From positions 17,556,765 to 17,620,764 of the forward strand of contig NC_066322.1 of assembly GCF_022539315.1 (NCBI RefSeq): 64,000 nt of DNA, given 5' to 3'. Within the stretch, counting starts at the first letter, position 1. Each line of letters starts with the position of its first letter. The notes under the pieces are model-generated. The model had not been told where the DNA came from. It did not search any database and worked only from the letters and a program-made list of their open reading frames with translations. This stretch comes from Serinus canaria. Taxonomy: Eukaryota; Chordata; Aves; Passeriformes; Fringillidae. This document shows positions 27,050-37,000 of this stretch, in pieces. Position numbers and translations under genes: made by a program.

Positions 27050-27990
27050 TTTTGTTACAGTACAGGGAGGTCATTGATAGTGTACCACAGGGACCTGTGT
27101 TGTTCAGCATATTCTTAAATGATCTGGAAAAAAGAGTGATTATCAAGGCAACCAAGTTTGCTGATGATGCTGAATTATTCATGGTAATAAAAACAAAAGC
27201 TGACCATGAAGAATTGTGGAAAGCTCTCATGATACTGTGTGACTGAATGATAAAATGGCAAGTTAAATTCTGTGCTGAAAAATAGAAGCAATATGTGAGA
27301 GAGAAAACAACCCAAAATATAAGTGCAAAATCCTGGAATCTAAATAAATGGCTTCCACACAGCAAAGAGTGCTTGAGTTGTGGAGGGTTCTGTGAAAACA
27401 CCAGCTCATGGCTCAGTAGGATTCAAACATGCAAATGAGATTGGTGTTATAAGAAAGAAAAATAATATAAAACCAGAAAGCATTTATTATGCACCTATAT
27501 AAAGCCATTGAGTGTGTAACTTGAATAATGAAAACCATTATGGTCTTCTAGAAGAGGATTATGAAAGGTATTAAAAAAAACCAAAACAAATCATTGATAA
27601 CAGGGAATGACTTCTAATAGAGGAAATATGAAATTTACTAGAACTCCAGAAAGATAACTGAAGACAGTATAATGGAGGTATGCAATCAAGAATAGCAAGA
27701 ATAGGTACACAGAAAAAAGGATTAATTTTTTTTTTTTTTTTAAAAGGAGAACTAGTGGACATCAAAGGAAATTATCAGGCAGTGGGCTTGACACAACCAA
27801 AATAGAATATTTTTCAGATAGTGATTTCCTAAATCACAAGACTTGTCACCCTAGAATGCTGGTCATGTCAAAAAGTGCTCAGGCAAACTCTTGGACAAGC
27901 TGTTCTCTGGAATGCGGATGTTGTTTTATCCCTAGCAACTCCAGAGACTCAGTCTGGGACAATGTATAGCAGAAAATATATCTTTGTGTG
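27050..27990 (+). mobile_element. Ancient CR1/L3-type LINE remnant (reverse-transcriptase end and 3' part)
   Basis: The frame at 27052-27246 keeps SVPQG...PVLFSIFLNDL and KFADDAELF. FADD at 27157-27168 is the catalytic box of non-LTR reverse transcriptases. VPQG is joined directly to PVLF, lacking about four codons usual at that place. A stop at 27244 interrupts the frame, then MIKWQVKF continues the usual WQ.KFN segment. Further on, traces at about 27,470-27,530 (ACCTATATAAAGCCATTGAG) and 27,740-27,820 (ACTAGTGGACATCAAAGGAA) fit the order of the CR1/L3 ORF2 tail. Heavily mutated and inactive. Ends are uncertain. Confidence 0.75.
27726..27741 (+). repeat. Poly-T run inside the LINE remnant
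   Basis: Sixteen T's inserted between two segments that are otherwise in CR1/L3 order. Simple-sequence growth after the insertion is the likely cause. Confidence 0.85.
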
Positions 27991-30449
27991 CTTTCTAATT
28001 CCTACAATCTTCCATGAAGCAAACATCATTAACTACTCTCACTGCTACTGAACTACACAGATGGTTATTTATTAGCTGGTCTTGAAATAAAATGGAAACA
28101 ACCGATCAAAGCGAAACATCTAAGTGTATCAATGATCAAAGGAAATTATTTAGGAAAACAAGATATTGCTACAGCAGTAAGGGTATGGAACTTTTGAGCA
28201 GCTGACAATAGTATCCACACTTAAATTTTAGTTAGAATAAAATGGATAGTGTATATAAGCCCATGTGCTTTGTAATGTAACAACTGAATGTGGAGGAGGG
28301 CTTTGCTCGAGGTATTTTACTTAATGGTTGTCTCTTACTGGACATTTCAGCTGCCTTCTCAAACATCTGATGCAGGACTTCAGCAGAAAGTTGACAGCTC
28401 CTAAGGACAAGAGGGTGTTTTTTGGGAACAATTTTTTTTCTGACTTTCTGAAACATGAGAAAGACAAAGCAAAAACACACTCTAGCAACAGAGAAAACAG
28501 ACGACCAGATAAACAGATGATGCTATCACAGTGTTCCAAATGCAGCAGACATTTCACAAGACATTCAGAAGTGTACTAAAAATGATCTCATAGTATAAAA
28601 AGGCAAAGCTACATGAACAGGAAAGTGGAATTCCACACTGCATGAACAACTGATCAAGAGGGTGCCATGGCATTTTATTAGAAACACACTGAATACTCGT
28701 ACCTTTTTTATCCCTTTTCAAAGTTAAATGATCTAGGTAAAATCCTGATTGATTATCACTTTTATTGATGCTTTGTGGGGGATCAGAGTTTTGCTGTTTA
28801 AAGTCACATCCATTATTTCAAGCAGATTTGCAGACTCAGTTCCAGTGTCCTTTCTGATATAAACTCAACAGGTACTCCTCAGCCTCCTTTATAGGGAAGA
28901 GCTTCTAAATCAGAGGATAAACTGAATGAGCTCACTTACTTAGATTTTGGTAGGTGTCATGAAAGAAGGAGAAAAAAGAAATATTACAAAAGAGAAAAAC
29001 AGGTTTGAAAATGGCATTACTGTAAAGGCAAAGAAGGTAAGCAAATTAGGCAGCTGAAGAAATGAGATGGAAATCAGATTTTTCCACTTATTGCTAAGAA
29101 GTAGAAGGATTAATGCTTCTACCAGTACAAAAATGCATAAGATGTATTTAGATTTATAAGGGGGAAAAAAGACAAAAATTTCCCAGTACAATGTGGCATC
29201 AAACCGGACTGAAAGCAATGGAAAACAAGAGAAACCAATTATAAACTCAACCTCCAATGGTGCAAAGCCTAGAAAATTTGCCGTAATATACATGGATTAT
29301 ACTTAGAGAGAGGGAGAGTAAATATATAAATATGCCCTGGATTGCACTCCTATGTCTCTGATGCCTTCAATGTTACTTTCAATTATGATCATAGTACTTG
29401 ATCACATGTAATCAGGAGAGAATGCTACAACCACAGACTTAAAAACCCAAACAAAACATAATGTAGAAGGCAAACCCTTTAAAGCATAGCATGTGGCATG
29501 ATGAGCTTTAGATACAATCTCAGCAAATCAAATATTTAAGAGGGATTTTCTATGAAAGTGAATAATAAGTAATTTAGTCTAGTGGTCAGTGATGGGTGCT
29601 GAAGACAATTTCTGAAAGAGGAAGTAGTTGAAGATATCCAAGTGACAATGGCATTTAGGAGAAGTATTATCAGTAAACTGCTGCAGAGAATCAGAGTGGC
29701 TTTTCCAGAACAGAACACCATAAAGTTGCAGAGTAGGATGAGAATTTGTACACCTAATTGTTAATCCAGTTATGAGTTATTTGTGGGGTCAGTTAGAGGA
29801 GGATACTGGAGTTTTATTAAAGTACACTGAAAATTTTCCAGTTATGGATGTATGTATAGTTTTATAGTTTTTGGTTCCTAAATTTTTTATCAGGCTTCAT
29901 TGCAATAGTTTTGATGACAGACTTCAAGGAATTCACACAAACCTGAAAAAATTAAAGTGCAATCAAGTAATGGGCTACCTTCTATAAATATATTTTTGCT
30001 AGATCAAAATATAGAAATCACAGAAGACCTTTTGAATACTTTTAAAAATTCTTCTGGGTTTGGGATCTTACAGGAGCATTTGGATCACAATTTCAAATTT
30101 TCTTTCATAGGTATAAAATCTCTAGTTTGATTTTTTGCTTGAATGCAATCCAGGGTTTTGTCATGTACAGCTTTTCTAGAAAACCTAGAAATATGTCAAA
30201 CATTTGAAGATTTGTGATGAAATATTGAGATCTGGCAAAAGATAATGAGGAGAAAATGTGTATTTCGTAATAGCCACGTATTTTGTACCCTGAGGCGACA
30301 GTTTACAGAGAACCACGGAGACACTTATTTCTGTGAAGAAACAAGACAATTCACTGCAGTAGTTCCTTTGGACGTTTCTCTTTTTTATGTTTATGTAGTG
30401 TTAGCGATCAGATACACAGTCAACAGGTTGTTTTCTGGGAAGTGACAGC
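27991..30449. other. Intergenic 5' flank of PTBP2, no gene recognised
   Basis: AT-rich DNA leading to the CpG island. Frames at 28328-28579 (+), 28940-29293 (-) and 30245-30445 (+) lack recognisable domains; the minus-strand one is a hydrophobic by-product of A-rich sequence. No divergent gene start could be supported. Confidence 0.6.
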
Positions 30450-30831
30450 GTAGCCGAGGGCAGCGAGCGATGGGGACAAGGCTCCCTGTGGGGGCTGGAG
30501 CCCGGCGCGGGTCCCTCTGAACGCTTTCCCTGAGGAGAAGGGCCGGGACTAAGCCCGAAACTCTCTCCCTCCAATAAGTGGGTTCCGACGGCTCAGCCGG
30601 GGCCCGGGCGGGGTGGCAGGGTATGCTGATGGGTTGAGGAGCCTCCGCTACTCCCCGCTGCCTCGGCGCTGTCCCGTGGCAGCCCCTCCCGCACTCCGGA
30701 CGCGGCGCTGGGGCCGTGAGGGGAAGGCGCCGCCGCCGCTCCCGCCTCCCGCCGCAGGCGGGGCAGCTCGCGCCGCCTCAGGGGCCGGCTCGGGCCGGGC
30801 AGCTGAGGGCAAAAGCTTCACCTGCGCCACA

Positions 30832-30861
30832 GCGCATGCGCATTCTGCCGGCGCGTGCGCA
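30832..30861. promoter_or_regulatory. Pair of NRF1-like sites
   Basis: GCGCATGCGCA at 30832-30842 and GCGCGTGCGCA at 30851-30861 both match the palindromic NRF1 consensus (YGCGCAYGCGCR) closely. They start 19 bp apart, on the same side of the helix within two turns. NRF1 sites of this type are common in CpG-island promoters just upstream of the start. Motif match only; occupancy is not shown. Confidence 0.6.
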
Positions 30862-30928
30862 GTCGCCTACGGGGACGCGGAGCGGAGCCCGGCACTCGGC
30901 AACGCTCGGCGGTTTCCGTGCAGGCCAG

Positions 30929-30940
30929 GCCGCCATTTTC
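30929..30940 (-). promoter_or_regulatory. YY1-like site near the transcription start
   Basis: GCCGCCATTTTC is the reverse complement of the YY1 core AAGATGGCGGC apart from one base. YY1 sites in this setting usually lie at or just downstream of the transcription start, so this is a hint for the PTBP2 5' end about 60-70 bases before the ATG. Confidence 0.5.
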
Positions 30941-30998
30941 TCTCAGCCTCCCCGTGCGCGGCTCCTGTCCCGCTGCCCGCGCTCTGTCCGGCTCGGCG

Positions 30999-31006
30999 AT
31001 GGACGG
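30999..31006 (+). CDS. PTBP2: PTBP2 exon 1, coding part
   Basis: Eight coding bases, ATG GAC GG, followed by the strong donor GTGAGT at 31007. The start is favoured because it opens with the PTB-family MDG and has a good Kozak context (G at -3, G at +4). It also joins in phase to exon 2 to give [13 protein letters not shown]. The 5' UTR lies upstream inside the CpG island; its exact start cannot be read from sequence. Confidence 0.95.
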
Positions 31007-34000
31007 GTGAGTGGGCACCGGGGCGTTGGGAGCCAGCGCACTGCTGCGCTTTGTGCTGCCGGCCGGTGGTGGCACCTGTCCCGGTGCCGGGCGCTCGCTG
31101 GCTGTCGGCGGGCGTCTCCGAGGGTGTGGGGAGCGATGAGCTCCCCGCCTCGGGACAGCTAAAGCCTGAGGCCCCACACGGGCTGGGAGCGGGGCAGGAA
31201 GGGGCTCAGCCTCTCCGTAACGTGTACCCCTCTACAGGGTCCTCCGTTCAAATCGTCGAGGGCCTTGGGGTGCCCCCTACTTTAATGTAGTGGCCGAGAC
31301 GCCGCGTCTCGATGTAAAGAAGGGCGCGATCTGCCCTCATCCTTGCCCCCCAGAGCCTCTCCCTCCCTCCTTCCCCCCCGCCTTTGGCATCTCTTCTCCG
31401 GCCAGGGGGTGAGGAGGGGCGCGTTGCTGGGCTCGGGTTTGTTTTGGAGCTGGCTGGAGGGGAGGAGCGATGCCAGCAGGAGCCAGATGTCGAGCTCTTT
31501 TGTTTTCAGAAACTGCCTAATAAGCCCTTCGGCTTCCCCCCCTCCCCAGGTGGAGAGATGCCTTTTTATGTACAATGTATATAAAAAACTGGCTGTAAAA
31601 ACCAAAGAAGGGAAGATTGGAAGCAGTTGGCAATATGGGACAGTAGGAGCTGGGATGGGCAGACACTACTGCCAGGCCTGCTTTTTGTTGCACCTGGAAA
31701 GCGGGGCTGCTGGCTGTAGCCTTGGTCAGTGTAAATACAACAGCTTTCAGTTTCCAGGTCTCCTGTTTACTCTGCTTCAAACAGAGAAGCCGTCTCTTTG
31801 GTATGCTTTAAGCATATATAACCTTTCAACTGTGAGAGTTCCCAAGGCTTTTTATGGTTGTGATTATAATGGTAGGAGTTACACATCCTGTCTGAGAACT
31901 ACGAATGAGTACTACATTGTGGAATGCTCTCCCATATTATTTTTTGTGTGTATGTGTCTGTAGACTGAGGTTTCTTTTAGGATGTGGTATACACTGTGAG
32001 TGGTGATGCCACAACCTCTAGGGAAAACTGTCACAACCTCTAAGGAAAAAATGTTCCCTGACACAACCTGTTGCAGTGCTTTTCATAGGTGTACCTCATT
32101 AAATTTCACATAGATGTAGCTGCCAATGCATTGGGGTTTTTTTCCAAGCTAATTAAAAAAAAAATAATTGCTTTCTGCTGTTCAAAGATCAGCTATGTTG
32201 CTGAGTTAGCTGTTTAGTTAATAGAGGTGTGTAAGATGTTTTGTGCTTACTTTTAAAGTACTCCATTTCTACCCTGTAATCTCAGGTAGTCCAGAAACCC
32301 GAGTTGACTAAATAAATTTCCAAGTAGTGCTGCATTGGAGTAACATTCACTTGAAACTTTGTACTCTTTGGAAAGGCCTATAAGTTGTGGGAGCTCAGTG
32401 GCTTTTTAAAGTTTCTTTTGTATTTCAGTCCTGTATGTTTTTGAACATAGTTTCTTGCTCGAGGAACTTGTTATCGTGCTCAAGAAACTTGTTGCTCAAG
32501 GAATTTGTTTTCTCATAATATTGTCATTACAATACATAGAAAAGTGGAATTTATGAAGATAAATTGGTTGACCTATGTTCTTGGTTTTTTCTTTTTTTAC
32601 AGCATTGTCACTGATGTTGCCGTTGGTGTGAAGGTAGGATGTACACTTAACAAATAAGGGGGTAGAGTGCTGATACAAAATGAACTACTTTGAGCATCAG
32701 TAATTGCCTGTTGGAAGATTTTAACTGGTCATTGTGAGCTGATATCTAGTCAGCCGTGTATGCTTTATTAAACTAAAATCCCTAGAAGTAAATTGGAACG
32801 TCTACACAAAAGACTTTTCTAGGCACTGAACTGTAAACAGTGGTTCTGGATTAATGGTGGTGTCAGCTTCTTACTTTAAAACTTGATTTATCATACTTTT
32901 TTTCAAAACAACACTCCCACATTGTTGCATGGGGCCTGTAAAAGTCGTACTTTCTCTGTCCCTCCCCCTCCTTTTTTCAAAACAGTTCCCACTGAAGTTA
33001 AAAAAGAAGTGACTATCTAAAAGAGGACAGAAAAATGGGAGCTGGAGTTTGTTATGGAGACACAGAAATGGGTGTTTGCTTTGCTGTACATTTTATTTCT
33101 CAAGTTAAGTTATGAATTTAGTATACTTTCATAACAAGGAAAGGGCTTCTAAATAGCAGTTAATTTACAATTTATTTAGCTTTTTATTCAAATCTGTCTA
33201 GGAATTAGATCAGTACTCTGTAGTAGCAGAGTGAGAAATAATGTTTATGCAGAGGGATATGGGACAAGAGAACTTCAATGAATGCATGAGAGCGATTCTA
33301 ATTTAGTGGTAGAAGCAGAAGTTTTCTAGTGCACACAGTTAACTCTTCACATTTGTTCAAGGACTTCGTAGCTTGTGCTGTGTACCTGCCTTTTCACCTG
33401 AAGCTGATCAGTGTTAACTGTCTGCCAAGCCCAGCTTTGTCAAGTAAAGCCCGGTTGCTCAGATTCAGTATTGTTCCTGCTGGATTTAGACTGGTTCTTA
33501 TATAATACAGTCAGCCTGTAGATACAGCAGCTGCTCTGTTGGATCTACCTGTATAATGTTTCTGGGTAAGCTTGCTTCTAGGAAGAGCTGTGAGAAGTCA
33601 GTTACATGGATTGTGGACCCATCCAGCTCCATATGTTCATGCAGTATTGGAGACTAGCTTAAACTGACTCTCTGAATCGTGAGGAAAGTGTAGTTATTAT
33701 TAAGTGTAGTAGTTATTAAGGTACTTCCGTGGGAGCTAATTGCAATAGAAATACGAACTGACATGGTTATTTCTCTGATGCCTGGGAGGACACAGTGTTA
33801 ACTAATTAAAACTTAGCAATGTATTTAGTAGTTTGGAGGGATACCTGAGGAGGTTCCAAGTCTTTCAGCAGCAAACTGTGCTCCATGGACACGGCTTCAG
33901 GGCAAAAAATAAAAATCATTAATTACCCTTAGTAAATTTTCTTCTTTATAGTGAAGAAGTAGTTTCAAGTAGACCATGTATTACTTGGATCTTAAAATCT

Positions 34001-37000
34001 AACATTTGTCACTTGAGGAGAAGTAAATGGATTCAGTATCCCTTTTAGTCTTTACTTGTGAGCAACTTCAGTCCATGAGAATTTGAGTGTTACGAACTAT
34101 GTCCTAAGTGGGTAGTGCCATTTTGGAACCAAATTTTAAGATACTAGCCAGACAATGAAATAAAGATGCTTCAGATGATGTAACTGCTTTCTTCTGTTGA
34201 TTGTAGAAGTTATGAATGTAAGAAAGAAGGCAAGACAGGTGTATTGGAGGCAGTGATTAAAAACTACAAGGAAAAGTTCAGACGTATCAAGAAGTTGTGC
34301 TTTTTGCTTGTAAAAATGGACTTGCTGTCTGGTTTCTGAAAGAAAACAGTCTGCATGGAAGTAGTGCAAATAAATAAGGATGGTGATTTCCTGAAGAAAG
34401 CTGTTAAATATGGGAGGAATAAACTGGATTGTATTCTGGAGCTTCTTTTAATAATCTCAAGATATTGCTAGGAATGGAAAATGGGATTTCCATCTAATTG
34501 AGTGTGCATAGTGATGTAATGCCACCTTCACTCGTGTTTTGTGGAAGGACATGTGAAACATTTGTCCTTATGGTGACTATTCATTGCTCTTGATGGACTG
34601 ATGTTTTCAAGTTGAGGAATGCTTTGCCTGTCAAGTGCATATAAACAACTGGGATCAGTCATCTGGCCTTCCCTTGGAAGTTTTCTTTCTCACGGGGTGC
34701 TGTGGGAATGTGTAAAAGTGAAGTTTTGAATCCAAGGAGTTGCATTAGCAATTTTAATGCTCTTCCAACACTGCTTTTGTTGAGACTGGATAGTCATTGG
34801 ATGTGGGCAGGGATTTAGCTGTGAGAAGTTGCCTTATCCAGAATATTTTTTTTACTTGATGCTTTCTGATATTTCTCACTTAGAGTGTGTATGCTGATCA
34901 CTTGCAAAACATGTTTGTGATATATTCAGTTGTACTTGGAGAAATGGATGGTGATGTGTGACTCTTCTGTTTGGAAAATTTGCTTTATTTTATCAACATC
35001 AGTCATGTCAATGCAAATTTAAAAGTTATATGAACTGTTATCTGGCTGATTATTCTCTTAAACAGCAAAGTGCACATGTTATATTTTTAAACCCATTCAT
35101 AAAAGAGTAAGAGAAGTTAATTATTGTAGTCTGGGTATTGTCCTTCCATTAAAGGAGGGCTATGTAGCTTAGGGGACTGCATGTGGTCAAGGGAAGTATA
35201 AGTAAAAGGAATGCTTCCTTATAATGCTTTATTAACAGTTTTACAGAGTTATCTACAAATGAGGGATAAATTTGAAACTATTACCATTTGTATTGTATAC
35301 TTAATTTGTTTTAAAACATTTTTGTTCATCTGATGTTTGGTCTTCATTTGATTTACATGTTGAGTCACCAGAAATTAACATTAGAAACCAGTACAAAACA
35401 TAAAACTTAAAATGGAGGTGGAAAAAATTATGAATACAACTTGAGAACTTGATTTACAAAGAATAAATGTGAGGATTTGTGCAATTCAAAATATGCAGTG
35501 GGAATACGCTTCCTAGCTCAAATCTGTCAGAGGAGCAGCGTGCTTTAATTTTTGAAAGCATTAGAACATGTCACAACCCAGTCATCTTGTAAATACAAAT
35601 GAGATAACTCATACTTGATTTGATCTGTAATGTCTTGTTTTGCTTACCTAGAATTCATGGAGGCAGGGAAATGTCACTGAACACAGTTCACCCCTTCCAT
35701 TACATTTTGCAAAATAATGCAAGAAGGAATGAGCTTTAGCTCTTTTTCTGATCCTGAATTGTGAACTTTCATTGTGTATAAGCAGTTTGTTTGAAGTATA
35801 CTTGAATAAAGGAGAGTTAAGGATTCCAGGAATGGTAATATTTACATAGTTCATAAATAAAAAATAAATAAGTACGTTAGAGAAACTCTATACATTTTAT
35901 AGATTTCTTTGTGCATAATTTCAAAAATTTATCATATTAAACGTTTGCTTCTTCTTTTTAAAAAAATACATTGGAGTTGCTCTGTTCTTATTACGGTCCT
36001 TAATTACTCTCTGGTTATACAGTTTTGAGCATCAGCATCTAATAATGTACTTTGAATTGTTCTCTTGTGTTCTCTTTACATTACAGTGCTTTAATCTTGG
36101 TATCTGATTTGACACTTACTGGGATAGAGCCTTTTTCAGCTGTTGGATGTATGAAGTATATAATGTATCTTTACTATGGAGTAATTCAAAGAATCTTGGG
36201 AGGGATATGAAAACATGGTATAAGGAATATATGTCACACAGGTGTAGGGTGTGAACTTTGGGTGCATATTGAGGGTGATCTCTCCTACTGTGTTTCAGTG
36301 TGTGCCACTTCAGTCTTATGGATGTTTCTCCTGGATGGGATAGGTAGCTGTGCAGTAAATGGGGTTTGAACAATTGAGTGACTCATTCTGTGTATGTGCA
36401 TTGCATGTTTCACAGTGGCTGAGGTGTTCTTCTATCTGACAGGAGAACAGAACCAGTCATTCCTTCCTGGAGCATTATTTGGTACACAGCATTTGGGAAA
36501 TTTTGACCTTCTTGACGGTGCTGTGGATACTGGCCAAAAACCAAGCTTCAGTTGCCGAGCATAGACAGACCAAGTTGTAGCTAGGAGAGAAAGCTCATTC
36601 CTGGAAGAGTTTTGTAATGGTTAAAGGTGTGGGGATGGCCTTCTTCCCCCCAAGGTCAGGGCTTTGGCCATTGCAGTGTGCTTAAGAGATGAGGGAATTG
36701 GTGGTGTGTGTTATGTTTGGGATGGGTAGAATATGCAAAGAAACACGTCTTAGTATTTTCTAAGTTTTCCAAACAGGAAAGTGTCACCTAGTTCCCCTTT
36801 TTCCTGGTTGCTGAAACTTAACAGGGAGGAATATAGTAGTATGGGGGAAGGAGAGTAACTAAGAACTGACAGAGAAAGGAACTGATGGAGAAAGAGGAGA
36901 GAGCCTGAAGTAGGAGTCTGTAAGTTCTCTTGAATCGTTGTCCACTTTGGTTTTTTAACTCATGTTCTGAGGTATAGTCTTCTCTTACAAAACTATATTC

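Larger units (their letters stand above)
30450..31450 (+). promoter_or_regulatory. PTBP2: CpG island and promoter of PTBP2
   Basis: A sharp change from AT-rich DNA to GC-rich, CpG-dense DNA begins near 30,450, runs through exon 1 and fades in intron 1 near 31,450. It is the only such island in the window. There is no obvious TATA box, in keeping with a broad CpG-type promoter. The NRF1-like and YY1-like sites listed separately point to transcription starting roughly between 30,850 and 30,960. Boundaries are by eye. Confidence 0.85.
31007..32602 (+). other. PTBP2: PTBP2 intron 1 (1,596 bp)
   Basis: GTGAGT...ACAG. The first 450 bases are the tail of the CpG island with G runs (31405-31437); the rest is ordinary AT-rich DNA. 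It contains a 22-bp-period duplication at 32010-32049 and a triplicated 16-bp motif just before exon 2. An open frame at 31343-31963 has no recognisable domain and is taken as chance. Confidence 0.93.

Noticed and set aside
28940..29293. 117-codon minus-strand hydrophobic frame that looks like a membrane protein
   Set aside because: It is the Phe/Leu-rich shadow of A-rich plus-strand DNA, with no recognisable family or conserved polar residues.
30613..31290. 225-codon open frame across the CpG island and a 148-codon frame overlapping it
   Set aside because: They begin at or near non-canonical starts, are in a different frame from the PTBP2 ATG, are Arg/Ala/Pro-rich as expected of GC-rich DNA, and run through the exon 1 donor. 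No domain is recognisable.
31343..31963. 206-codon frame in PTBP2 intron 1
   Set aside because: It starts in the GC-rich edge and continues into AT-rich intron with no domain and no PTBP2 relation. Length is explained by low stop frequency in the GC-rich part.
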